In this document: in pieces, positions 53,340-61,019 of the stretch
Numbering within the stretch: the first letter of the stretch is position 1
Layout: each line of letters starts with the position of its first letter
DNA from: Gordonia polyisoprenivorans
Lineage (GTDB): Bacteria > Actinomycetota > Actinomycetes > Mycobacteriales > Mycobacteriaceae
DNA length: 64,000 nucleotides
Assembly: GCF_017654315.1 (NCBI RefSeq)
Contig: NZ_CP072203.1
Coordinates: 1,612,001 to 1,676,000 of the forward strand
Direction: 5' to 3'
The notes under the pieces: model-generated
Databases searched by the model: none
What the model was told of the DNA's origin: nothing
The model's input: only the letters and a program-made list of their open reading frames with translations
Made by a program: the position numbers and the translations under genes

Positions 53340-53367
53340 AACGACAATCGTTACCGAATGCAGTGTA
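53340..53367 (-). promoter_or_regulatory. znu promoter with palindromic operator
   Basis: On the minus strand TACACT (53362-53367) fits a -10; just downstream is the palindrome AACGA-TTG-TCGTT (53340-53352), extended by TTTTC, 21 bases before the start. Its place at the transcription start suits a Zur- or MntR-type repressor. The match to a textbook Zur box is only partial. Confidence 0.4.
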
Positions 53368-53419
53368 GGGGACGTCATTCTTCGCGACGAATCGGCGCTC
53401 ACTCGCCGGTGAGCGCGTG

Positions 53420-54022
53420 TTATGCGGGAGAGTGCGCGGGCAGCACGACCGGCACGACGAAGCGGGTGAGCAGGTCGCGTTCGGTGTCGGCGTCGGGCGC
53501 CGGGGCGGCCAGTAGGGAGACCATCACCCGCACCAGCCAGCCGGCGCGATCGGCGAGGTCGGTGTCGGCAGGCTCGGTGTCGGCAGGCTCGGGTGCCAGC
53601 CGGGCCAGGATGCCGGTGGCCAGGGCGTCGATGGCCGGCGAGAGCAACGCCAGCTGGGTGGACGTGCCGGCCATCTCGGCGTCGAACCATGCGGACAGCG
53701 CCGGGTTCCGGCGCACCCCGGACAGTGCGGTCTCGATGGCGGAGACCAGCCGATCGGCCGGTGCGCCGACCTCGCCGATACTTGTGGCGACGTCGGCGCC
53801 GATGATCGTCGCCGTGCGTTCGACGAAGGCGGCCAGCAGGCGGTCGCGACCGGGGAAGTAGCGGTACAGGGTGGCGCGCGAGCAGCCCACCGCGTCGGCC
53901 ACATCGCGCATGGTCACCGAGGCCACCCCGCGCGCGACGAACAGCGACTCGGCGGTGTCGAGGATGCGCGTAGCCGCCAGATCGGCGCGGTCGGCGGCCA
54001 GCCAGTCGGTGGGCGAGGTCAT
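53420..54022 (-). CDS. TetR-family repressor
   Basis: A 200-residue regulator with the N-terminal TetR helix-turn-helix (ILDTAESLFVARGVASVTMR, AVGCSRATLYRYFPGRDRLL) and a helical ligand domain. It overlaps the P450 stop by 4 bases (ATGA), so both are made from one message, and it likely represses that operon through the palindrome at 55282-55296. A tandem Pro/Asp stretch (EPADTEPADTDLAD) is present near residue 145. Confidence 0.92.
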   Translation of the reverse strand: MTSPTDWLAADRADLAATRILDTAESLFVARGVASVTMRDVADAVGCSRATLYRYFPGRDRLLAAFVERTATIIGADVATSIGEVGAPADRLVSAIETALSGVRRNPALSAWFDAEMAGTSTQLALLSPAIDALATGILARLAPEPADTEPADTDLADRAGWLVRVMVSLLAAPAPDADTERDLLTRFVVPVVLPAHSPA

Positions 54023-55275
54023 CGGTGGACCGGGCCGGCCCGGAACGGGACGCGGGTCGGTCGTCGGACGTAATGTCCTGCCGCCCATTCGATTCCGTCG
54101 ACATCGACCTCGAACTCGGGGAAGCGGGCGAGGAGTTCGGTGAGCGTGACGTCGGCCGCCATCCGCGCGGCGGCCGCGCCGAGGCAGTGGTGGTCGCCAT
54201 GGCTGAAGGTGAGGATGCCGCGCGGACGACGCGTGACGTCGAGGGCCTCGGCGTCGGCGCCGAAGACCTCCGGGTCTCGGTTGGCCGCTGCGTAGCAGAG
54301 CAGCACCTTGCGGCCGGCGGGGATCTCGACCGAGCCGTCGGGGGTGTCGTAACGCACCGGTCGTGTCGTGGAGCGGCACAGCCCCTGCACCGGGGAGGTC
54401 AGTCGTAGCAGTTCCTCGACGGCGTCGCCGATGAGGGAGGGTTCGGCGACGAGTTGTGCACGCTGATCGGGATGTTCGGACAGTAGCGCCAGCGAGCCGC
54501 CCAGTAAGCCCGTCGTGGTGTCGTTGCCGCCGGCGATCGTGGTGAACACGAATGCGAGGATCGAGACGAGGCCGGCGTCGTCGTCGGCGCGTCCGGCGGC
54601 AACGAGGGTGGAGACGGTGTCGGAGCCGGTGGCGCCTTCGGTGCGGCGCTGCGCGATGAGGTCGGCGAAGTAACCGAGCAGTTCGCCGGTCGCGGCGCCC
54701 GCGGTCCCCGCACCCGGGTCCGCGGCCCCGCCGACTGCGCCGACAATGGCCTCGGTCCACTCGTCGAATCGCGCCCAATCCCTCTCCGGCACACCGAGAT
54801 AATGCGCGACCAGCATGCTCGGCAACGGCTTGAGGAGCAGGTGTGCGATGTCGACCGGGGTGGCGGGTCCGCGATGGGCGATCTCGTCGAGGCGGCTGGT
54901 CACGAAGTCCTGGATCCGAGGCCGGATCGACTGCACCTGACGAGGAGTGAAGCCGCGCGCGACCAGTGCGCGGAAGGCGGTGTGACCAGGCGGGTCCTGC
55001 ATGACCATCGGCGGGTTGTCGGCCATGCCGATGGCCTCGATCTCCCCGTCGACGACGGTGAGTCCCGCCGCCGAGGAGAACGTCGACGGGTCGGTGGCCG
55101 CGGCCATGACGTCCACATGCCGGGTCAGCACCCAGAAGTCCGCGCCCGACGGATCGTCGGTGACGTGATGGACCGGTGACTCCGCTCGCAGGCGCGCGTA
55201 CATGCCGAACGGGTCGCGCCACTGCGCGCCCGAGCGCAGATGGAAAAGCGACTCATGAGACGTGGTGGTCATCAT
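54019..55275 (-). CDS. Cytochrome P450
   Basis: A 418-residue soluble bacterial P450. The I-helix motif is TIAGGNDTTTGLLGG, the ExxR is in VEELLRLTSPV, and the heme Cys is in LTFSHGDHHCLGAAAARM. The HTAFRALVARGFTPRQV segment is the C-helix heme contact. The substrate is unknown. The ATG at 55275 sits 6 bases after a strong -10 element, which supports the longer start (MMTTTS) and a leaderless transcript. Electrons must come from a ferredoxin and reductase encoded elsewhere. Confidence 0.95.
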   Translation of the reverse strand: MMTTTSHESLFHLRSGAQWRDPFGMYARLRAESPVHHVTDDPSGADFWVLTRHVDVMAAATDPSTFSSAAGLTVVDGEIEAIGMADNPPMVMQDPPGHTAFRALVARGFTPRQVQSIRPRIQDFVTSRLDEIAHRGPATPVDIAHLLLKPLPSMLVAHYLGVPERDWARFDEWTEAIVGAVGGAADPGAGTAGAATGELLGYFADLIAQRRTEGATGSDTVSTLVAAGRADDDAGLVSILAFVFTTIAGGNDTTTGLLGGSLALLSEHPDQRAQLVAEPSLIGDAVEELLRLTSPVQGLCRSTTRPVRYDTPDGSVEIPAGRKVLLCYAAANRDPEVFGADAEALDVTRRPRGILTFSHGDHHCLGAAAARMAADVTLTELLARFPEFEVDVDGIEWAAGHYVRRPTRVPFRAGPVHR

Positions 55276-55281
55276 GTAGTG

Positions 55282-55310
55282 ATAGTGAGACACTATTGCT
55301 TGAGTGTCAA
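55282..55310 (-). promoter_or_regulatory. P450-tetR promoter with overlapping operator
   Basis: On the minus strand: -35 TTGACA (55305-55310), a 17-bp spacer, -10 CACTAT (55282-55287). The perfect palindrome ATAGTG-N3-CACTAT (55282-55296) covers the -10 and the spacer, so a bound TetR would block RNA polymerase. Confidence 0.75.
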
Positions 55311-55410
55311 TGTCCGAGTCGAGAGGTCTGGGGCATGCGGGTGAAACATGGTGGGCGGTCGGGGCCGTCCGGACCGGGGCGCTGACCCGAACCATTGCCG
55401 TGTGCTTCTC

Positions 55411-55416
55411 TAAGCT
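55411..55416 (+). promoter_or_regulatory. -10 box of mshA
   Basis: TAAGCT, followed 6 bases later by ATG 55423; the six bases GAAGGG could also act as a weak ribosome site. Confidence 0.4.
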
Positions 55417-55422
55417 GAAGGG

Positions 55423-56763
55423 ATGAGTTCGTCACGGCCCCGGCGCATCGCGTTGATCTCGGTGCACACCTCGCCGTTGGCGCAGCCCGGTACCGGCGAC
55501 GCGGGCGGGATGAACGTCTACGTCTGGCAGACGGCGCAGCGTCTGGCCCGGCGTGGGGTGAAGGTCGAGATCTTCACGCGGGCGACGTCCTCGGCGGATG
55601 CGCCGACGGTGGCGGCCGCGGACGGGATCACCGTCCGACACATCGTGGCGGGTCCGTTCGAGGGGCTCGACAAGCGGGATCTGCCCGCCCAGCTCTGTGC
55701 GTTCACCGCGGGGGTGCTGCGCGCCGAGGCGATGCAGCGGCCCGGCTACTACGACCTGATCCATTCGCACTACTGGTTGTCGGGGCAGGTGGGGTGGCTC
55801 GCCCGGGAGCGGTGGGGCGTGCCGTTGGTGCACACCGCGCACACGCTGGCCGCGGTGAAGAACGCCTCGCTGGCCAAGGGGGATGCGGCCGAACCGCGGC
55901 TGCGGGTGATCGGCGAGCAGCAGGTGGTCGCGGAGGCCGATCGGCTCGTGGCCAACACCGACACCGAACGCAACGAGCTGATCACCATGTACGACGCCGA
56001 CCCCGGCCGAGTGGACATCGTGACGCCCGGTGCCGATCTCGACTGCTACACACCGGGTTCGCGCTCCGATGCGCGCGCGGAACTCGGGCTGCCCGCCGAT
56101 GCGAGCATCGTGACATTCGTCGGTCGTATCCAGCCGCTCAAGGCTCCCGACGTCTTGCTCGCCGCCGCGGCGCCGCTGATCGAGCGGCAGCGGGCGACCG
56201 GCCGTCGGCCGGTCCACGTGCTGATCGTCGGCGGACCGTCGGGCAGTGGACTCGACCGGCCGACCGCGCTGATCGATCTGGCCGCCGAACTCGGCATCTC
56301 CGACGCCGTGACATTCTTGCCTCCGCAGCCCGCGACGCGCCTGGCGCAGGTCTATCGGTCATCGGATCTCGTTGCGGTGCCCAGTTATTCGGAAAGCTTC
56401 GGTCTTGTCGCCATCGAGGCGCAGGCGTGTGGCGTCCCGGTGCTGGCCGCCGACGTCGGCGGACTCGGGGTGGCCGTGGCCGACGGCAGGTCGGGGATGC
56501 TCGTGGACGGTCATCAGATCGGGGACTGGACGACCGCGCTGGAGAAGATGCTCAGCAGTCCAGATCAACTGACCGCGATGGGACGCCGCGCACGCGAGCA
56601 TGCCGAACAATTCTCGTGGGAGCACACCACCGACGCGCTGCTGGCGAGTTACGCGCGAGCGATGGATTCCTTTGCGGGTAACCGTGTCCCGGCCGTCGGG
56701 GTGACCCCGCTGGTGCGGGCGACCCGCCGCTGGCGACGCCGTCGGGCGCGGATGCCCCTCTGA
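55423..56763 (+). CDS. mshA: D-inositol-3-phosphate glycosyltransferase
   Basis: MshA transfers GlcNAc from UDP-GlcNAc to 1-L-myo-inositol-1-phosphate, the first step of mycothiol synthesis. The 446-residue GT4 enzyme shows [20 protein letters not shown] at the N-terminal acceptor loop, [54 protein letters not shown], and the donor E-x7-E motif in [18 protein letters not shown] basic C-terminal tail ([13 protein letters not shown]) is present. Mycothiol marks actinobacteria. In M. tuberculosis mshA is followed by a YbjN gene, as here. Confidence 0.97.
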   Translation: MSSSRPRRIALISVHTSPLAQPGTGDAGGMNVYVWQTAQRLARRGVKVEIFTRATSSADAPTVAAADGITVRHIVAGPFEGLDKRDLPAQLCAFTAGVLRAEAMQRPGYYDLIHSHYWLSGQVGWLARERWGVPLVHTAHTLAAVKNASLAKGDAAEPRLRVIGEQQVVAEADRLVANTDTERNELITMYDADPGRVDIVTPGADLDCYTPGSRSDARAELGLPADASIVTFVGRIQPLKAPDVLLAAAAPLIERQRATGRRPVHVLIVGGPSGSGLDRPTALIDLAAELGISDAVTFLPPQPATRLAQVYRSSDLVAVPSYSESFGLVAIEAQACGVPVLAADVGGLGVAVADGRSGMLVDGHQIGDWTTALEKMLSSPDQLTAMGRRAREHAEQFSWEHTTDALLASYARAMDSFAGNRVPAVGVTPLVRATRRWRRRRARMPL

Positions 56764-56819
56764 ATGTTGGTGTCCTGAGAGATTCTCGAGGCCACAACCG
56801 TCGAAGCGGAAGGAAGACG

Positions 56820-57407
56820 ATGAGTCACACCGACCACATCGAATTACTCGAAAAGGTGCTCTCCGAACGGGAGATCCCGTTCACCCGTAAGAGTTCCGGC
56901 GCAGCCCAGGCCGAGCACATCGTGCTCGAGCTGCCGGGGGAGCGCAAGCTCAAGACGACGGTGCTGCTGACCGCGGGCACCTACGGTGTGCGGGTGGAGG
57001 CATTTGTCTGCCGCCACCCCGACGAGAAACACGAAGAGGTCTTCAAGTTCCTGCTCAAACGCAATCGCCGGCTCTATGGCGTGGCGTACACGATCGACAA
57101 CATCGGCGACATCTACCTGATCGGCCGGATCTCCGGAGATGCGCTCACCGCCGATGAGGTGGACCGTGTTCTCGGACAGGTACTCGAGGCCGCCGACGGC
57201 GATTTCAACACTCTGCTCGAAATCGGCTTCGCCACCTCGATCCGTCGCGAATGGGCGTGGCGCGTCTCGCGCGGCGAATCGCTGCGCAACCTACTCGCCT
57301 TCGAGCACCTCATCGACAAGGACTCGTTGCCCGAACCCGGGGAACCGTTGCCGGACAGGTACGTTCCCGGCGAAACCTCGGTGATCGACGACGCGTCCGG
57401 TAGCTGA
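56820..57407 (+). CDS. YbjN-domain protein
   Basis: A 195-residue soluble protein of the YbjN family, which resembles type III secretion chaperones in fold and has no agreed function. Landmarks are LEKVLSEREIPFTRKSSG, VRVEAFVCRHPDEKHEEVFK, LLKRNRRLYGVAYTIDNIGD and IYLIGRIS. An orthologue follows mshA in mycobacteria (Rv0487 next to Rv0486, from memory). The start ATG 56820 has GGAAGG upstream. It is the last gene before the repeat-rich HNH module. Confidence 0.92.
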   Translation: MSHTDHIELLEKVLSEREIPFTRKSSGAAQAEHIVLELPGERKLKTTVLLTAGTYGVRVEAFVCRHPDEKHEEVFKFLLKRNRRLYGVAYTIDNIGDIYLIGRISGDALTADEVDRVLGQVLEAADGDFNTLLEIGFATSIRREWAWRVSRGESLRNLLAFEHLIDKDSLPEPGEPLPDRYVPGETSVIDDASGS

Positions 57408-57443
57408 GCGTTCCGCTCGATCCCCGCTGGTCGAGGTCCCTCC

Positions 57444-57484
57444 GGTGGTCGAGGTGCGAGCCGCGTGCGGCGAGCCTCGAGACC
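57444..57484. repeat. Extragenic palindrome, type A
   Basis: GGTGGTCGAGGTGCGAGCC to GAGCCTCGAGACC, a short distance after the ybjN stop, with a half copy (CTGGTCGAGGTCC) just before it. Confidence 0.85.
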
Positions 57485-57630
57485 CGGTGAGATAACCAGC
57501 CTCCCAACCACATCCGCTCCCGGCAGCGCCGAACGCGAGCCGAACTCGTCAACGCCCGCGCTGCACCAGCCGCGTCTGCACAGTGGAGCCGCGTACTCAT
57601 CACTCCCGACGGACGAGCGCCCCTTCGCCC

Positions 57631-57780
57631 GATGGTCGAGCATCTTCCCCTCGATGGTCGAGAACTGTTCCCCCTTGATGGTCGAGAACCCTTGCCCCCG
57701 AAGGTTGAACAACCCGCCCTCCCCGATGATCGAGAACCCTCCCCTCAATGGTCGAGAACTGTTCCCCCTCGATGGTCGAG
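57631..57780. repeat. Degenerate 24-bp tandem array
   Basis: Six units of 22-24 bp begin with GATGGTCGAG or a variant: 57631, 57653, 57677, 57701, 57725 and 57747, with cores such as AACTGTTCCCCCT. A seventh start at 57771 merges into the type A palindrome, whose first ten bases are the same GATGGTCGAG. Bases 57408-58007 hold no gene apart from these repeats and the HNH promoter. Confidence 0.75.
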
Positions 57781-57811
57781 GTGCGAGCCGCGTGCGGCGA
57801 GCCTCGAGACC
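57771..57811. repeat. Extragenic palindrome, type A
   Basis: Equivalent in position to the copy at 25325: it lies about 200 bases upstream of the HNH start and is followed by GGCGAGAC/ACAAGCC sequence shared with the other copy. Confidence 0.87.
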
Positions 57812-57909
57812 CGGCGAGACAACAAGCCCCCCAACCACATCGAAAGCAAGACAAACAAGAGCCGCACCCCTACCACACCCCACCGACAGAAAATCAGCGC
57901 CGAAACACG

Positions 57910-57933
57910 TTGTCCACAAGCAGAATTGATCAA
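57910..57933 (+). promoter_or_regulatory. Conserved upstream block of the HNH module with DnaA-box-like motif
   Basis: TTGTCCACA (57910-57918), AGCAGAA, and TTGATCAA (57926-57933). The same order and spacing occurs before the broken copy. Confidence 0.55.
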
Positions 57934-57941
57934 TATTCCCC

Positions 57942-57970
57942 TTGCATCGAACACGCTGGCGATGTAGACT
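57942..57970 (+). promoter_or_regulatory. Promoter of the intact HNH gene
   Basis: -35 TTGCAT (57942-57947), a 17-bp spacer, and -10 TAGACT (57965-57970). The broken copy has the same -10 and a similar spacer (16 bp). Confidence 0.6.
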
Positions 57971-58007
57971 GAATCCATCGCACCGATCAGCCACTGGGGA
58001 GGGGCCC

Positions 58008-59297
58008 ATGATCGACACCACTGAAACTCTCGACCCTGGAACTGTCGAAGCCGAAGCAGTTTTCGCCGCCATCGTCACCCGACTCAGCGACCTGCAATGG
58101 GATCCGGAGATGACCGGACCGCAGGCTTTCGGCGCAATGAAGCAAGTCCTGTTGTTGCGGAATCTGGTTGATCATCACGCCACCACCCTCACCGGTGAAA
58201 TGGACCGGCTGGGCGTGGCTGACCACAAAACCACCCGACTGCGAGAACTGTTGATCAGCATGGGTTTCGCACCCTCGGTCGCAGGTCGGTACGTGCGGAT
58301 CTCGGCCACCAGCGACATTGATCTGTTGTTGGCGCATGCTGCGGACGGGTCCATCTCCTCAGAACACACCGATGCCATCGTGCGTGGGTTGGCGCACATT
58401 GATACCCGATGCCCGGAACCTATGGACACCGTCCAACGGTGTGGGTTCCTGCGGAAACTGCTGTCGCACTACTTCGCCGGCTTCACTCCCGCCGAGATCA
58501 ACCTCTACGCGCGGCAGCTGGGTAACGAGTTGGCGGCCGAAACACCGGGCGGGTTACCGGCCGCCGAGGACAAGAAGATCAACTCCTACACCGACCGCAT
58601 CACCGACGACGGACGGTTGGAGATCTCGGCGAACCTCGACATCGTCGCCGGCGAGAAAACCAGAACTTTGATGGAAACCTTGTCGACGCCCAAGCCTCAG
58701 CCCGACGGCTCGCCCGACCCCCGCACACCTGAACAGATCTGTGCTGCCGCGTTCGAAACGATCGTGGAGTTGGCGGCACAAGGACTAGCGGACACCACCT
58801 TCTCAGCCAAACCCACCAACGGCCTGTTGTGGACCTGGTCGGCGGACAACCCGGCACTCGGCGGCGAGTTGCAGAACATGGGCGCCATCACCGAAGCCAC
58901 AGCGCGGATGTTGTCGTGTGACACCACGATCACCAAGATCATCCTCAACACCGACGGCGTACCCCTCGACGTCGGACTCAAAGAACGCTTCTTCACCCCA
59001 GGACAACGCAAAGCACTACTCCTCCGCGATCGCGGATGCATCAAATGCGGAGCACACGCCGGACGCTGCCAAGCACACCATGTGCATCACTGGGCCGATG
59101 GTGGTCCGACCGACCTCGACAACGGTTGCCTGCTGTGCACCAGCTGCCACGACGATGTGCACCACCACGGATGGGACATCATCATGGGATTCGACCGACA
59201 CCCCTGGCTGATCCCACCCGCCAGCGTCGATCCGAAACGACGACCCGTGCCGTCGTATCACCGACGCACGATGCGGCTCGACGACGCCGCAGCCTGA
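58008..59297 (+). CDS. DUF222/HNH endonuclease (intact)
   Basis: A 429-residue protein. The N-terminal 300 residues are DUF222, all-helical, with DHHATTLTGEMDRLGVAD, RLRELLISMGFAPSVAGRYV and LPAAEDKKINSYTDRITDDG. The C-terminus is an HNH nuclease: RDRGCIKCGAHAGRCQAHHV, HHWADGGPTDLDNGCLLC, TSCHDDVHHHGWD. These supply four zinc cysteines and the catalytic histidines. No integrase or transposase is nearby, so mobility by an HNH-homing or recombination route is inference. The ATG at 58008 follows GGGGAGGGGCCC. The gene lies in a block inserted between the mshA-ybjN and gpmA genes that are close together in mycobacteria. Confidence 0.93.
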   Translation: MIDTTETLDPGTVEAEAVFAAIVTRLSDLQWDPEMTGPQAFGAMKQVLLLRNLVDHHATTLTGEMDRLGVADHKTTRLRELLISMGFAPSVAGRYVRISATSDIDLLLAHAADGSISSEHTDAIVRGLAHIDTRCPEPMDTVQRCGFLRKLLSHYFAGFTPAEINLYARQLGNELAAETPGGLPAAEDKKINSYTDRITDDGRLEISANLDIVAGEKTRTLMETLSTPKPQPDGSPDPRTPEQICAAAFETIVELAAQGLADTTFSAKPTNGLLWTWSADNPALGGELQNMGAITEATARMLSCDTTITKIILNTDGVPLDVGLKERFFTPGQRKALLLRDRGCIKCGAHAGRCQAHHVHHWADGGPTDLDNGCLLCTSCHDDVHHHGWDIIMGFDRHPWLIPPASVDPKRRPVPSYHRRTMRLDDAAA

Positions 59298-59435
59298 CCT
59301 GCGCTGCCCACTACCTGATTCCCTGCACCCGGCGTGGCCGGGACCGCATCTGTTGTTTGAGAATTCCATAGTGATAGTCCCATCCCGATGGTCGAGGTGG
59401 TCGCGCCCGTGGCCCGGAATGCCTTCGGCACAAGG

Positions 59436-59479
59436 GGTCTCGAGGCTCGTCGCTGGCGCTCCTCGGCACCTCGACCACC
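59436..59479. repeat. Extragenic palindrome, type B
   Basis: GGTCTCGAGGCTCGTCGCTG to GGCACCTCGACCACC, first of three type B copies after the intact HNH gene. Confidence 0.87.
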
Positions 59480-59539
59480 GGACGGGGAGGGTCGCCGGGC
59501 GAGAAGGCGGAGCGTCCTTCGATGGCATCGTCATCCCCC

Positions 59540-59580
59540 GATGGTCGAGGTGCGAGCCGCGTGCGGCGAGCCTCGAGACC
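59540..59580. repeat. Extragenic palindrome, type A
   Basis: GATGGTCGAGGTGCGAGCC to GAGCCTCGAGACC, between two type B copies. Confidence 0.87.
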
Positions 59581-59636
59581 GACTGCGCCGGTGCTGGATT
59601 CGGATCACGATGGCTCGGAAAGTCGTCAGCACAGGG

Positions 59637-59680
59637 GGTCTCGAGGCTCGTCGCTGGCGCTCCTCGGCACCTCGACCACC
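59637..59680. repeat. Extragenic palindrome, type B
   Basis: Second type B copy after the intact HNH gene, 201 bases from the first. Confidence 0.87.
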
Positions 59681-59761
59681 AGGTGGGAAGGGCCGCCGGG
59701 GCGGGGAGGGTGGCCGTGCGGGATGAGCGCCAGCATCCTTCCACGGCGAGCCGTCTCCCCC

Positions 59762-59802
59762 GATGGTCGAGGTGCGAGCCGCGTGCGGCGAGCCTCGAGA
59801 CC
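59762..59802. repeat. Extragenic palindrome, type A
   Basis: Second type A copy of this cluster, exactly 222 bases from the previous one. Confidence 0.87.
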
Positions 59803-59858
59803 GACTGCACTGGTGCTGGATTCGGACCACGGTGGCCCGGAATCCGTTCGGCACAAGG

Positions 59859-59902
59859 GGGCTCGAGGCTCGTCGCTGACGCTTCTCGGCACCTCGACCA
59901 CC
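59859..59902. repeat. Extragenic palindrome, type B (variant)
   Basis: Third type B copy, with GGGGCTCGAGG in place of GGGGTCTCGAGG. It is 222 bases from the second. The stretch 59298-59933 holds no gene; it is an approximately 200-222 bp cassette (B then A) repeated. Confidence 0.8.
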
Positions 59903-59933
59903 GGACGGGGAGGGTCGCCGGGCGGGAGGAGCG

Positions 59934-60848
59934 TCAGAAGGTCAGTGGTGTGGTGGTGCTGGGGCCCTGGCGATATCGGGCGAGGTCGACCGACTGCCAA
60001 CGTCCGTTGAACTCCGGGATCGGCAGCGGGAACCAATAGCTCGAGTCGAGCCACATCTGGCCGAGGAGGGGGACCGGACCACCGGAGATGTCGTGCCACG
60101 TACCGATCGGAGCATCCCGGAACGTACCGACATTGTGTCCGTCGACGAAGAAGTTGACATACTCCTTGTCCAGCTTGATGGAGTAATAATGCGGATTGGC
60201 AAGTAGTTTCGGGTCGAGGAGGACGATCTGCGGGAGCAGGGTTCCGGCCTTCTTGACCATCATGAAGAAGCCGCGCGGCATGTCCTGCGCGAACGCATGG
60301 AACAGCGGCGTGGTGAGGAGCTGGCTGGCCTGGCCCATGAATCCTGCCGAACCGTTCCACATGAACCACGCGACCTCGAGGCCCAGCGGATCGATGGAGC
60401 GATTCGAGATCCCCCAACCGGTGGTGCCGTTCCACGTCGGGATCTGTTGTGCGCCGGTCACTCTCATCGTCATGGTCTGGCCCGGCTCGAAGACGGGTTT
60501 GGCGAGGAGTTCGGCGTTGTTGTAGGGGAACAGGCCTTGCACCGTCGGTGGGACGGAGAACGTGGCGCCTTTCGGGCCGAACGACAGGCGGCTGTACCCG
60601 ACGTCGGTGTTGCACCAGTCGCGAGGCGGATGGGCGAAGTTCTCGTCCATCGGGCGAGAGGGTTGTGGCGCGCCGGTGCCGATGTAGCCGGCGGCGGCGC
60701 GCGCGTTGAGCACCGCGCAGTTCGGCACGCCGTCATCCACGCCGGGGGTCTGGATGTTGGGGTCCGCCGATGCCATGCCGGCACCGGCGATGATCGCGGC
60801 TGCCGCCGCCACCGCGACCGTCTTACGGATGGCTGATTCACGCTGCAT
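59934..60848 (-). CDS. Exported protein with possible lectin/GH16-like fold
   Basis: A 304-residue secreted protein. A signal peptide (TVAVAAAAAIIAGAGMASA) with cleavage before DPNIQTPG is clear. The mature protein is rich in aromatic strands (TGWGISNRSIDPLGLEVAWF, YYSIKLDKEYVNFFVDGHNV), which recalls concanavalin-like sandwiches such as GH16 or LamG domains. I see no confident catalytic ExDxxE motif, so a binding role is as likely. It is divergent from the acyl-CoA synthetase. The ATG 60848 is preferred because the signal peptide starts there; an ATG at 60875 is possible. Confidence 0.6.
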   Translation of the reverse strand: MQRESAIRKTVAVAAAAAIIAGAGMASADPNIQTPGVDDGVPNCAVLNARAAAGYIGTGAPQPSRPMDENFAHPPRDWCNTDVGYSRLSFGPKGATFSVPPTVQGLFPYNNAELLAKPVFEPGQTMTMRVTGAQQIPTWNGTTGWGISNRSIDPLGLEVAWFMWNGSAGFMGQASQLLTTPLFHAFAQDMPRGFFMMVKKAGTLLPQIVLLDPKLLANPHYYSIKLDKEYVNFFVDGHNVGTFRDAPIGTWHDISGGPVPLLGQMWLDSSYWFPLPIPEFNGRWQSVDLARYRQGPSTTTPLTF

Positions 60849-61019
60849 GACGCCTCGATCCACGGAGTGATTCAAATGTGGAAACAGACGTTATCAGAAA
60901 CATCTTTCGGGATCTGTTCCAGCTTCGGCGAAAGCGACATACCGGACCGAGGTCTGCGTCACAACGTGGCAATGACTGTTGATACGATTGCGCTGATCAT
61001 CCTGTCCAACGGAGGTGCC

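Larger units (their letters stand above)
57771..59902 (+). mobile_element. REP13E12-like module (intact copy)
   Basis: A repeated unit made of the 5' palindrome, about 200 bp of conserved promoter sequence, the DUF222-HNH gene, and a palindrome-rich 3' flank. The same parts in the same order make up 23498-25365 (inverted), and the 3' half makes up 1-690. No target-site duplication or terminal repeat beyond the palindromes could be seen by eye. In M. tuberculosis, REP13E12 copies are attachment sites of the phage-like element phiRv1. Confidence 0.6.

Noticed and set aside
57771..59902. Classical insertion sequence or prophage
   Set aside because: No transposase, integrase or phage gene, and no terminal inverted repeats with target duplications were found; the palindromes repeat inside the unit.
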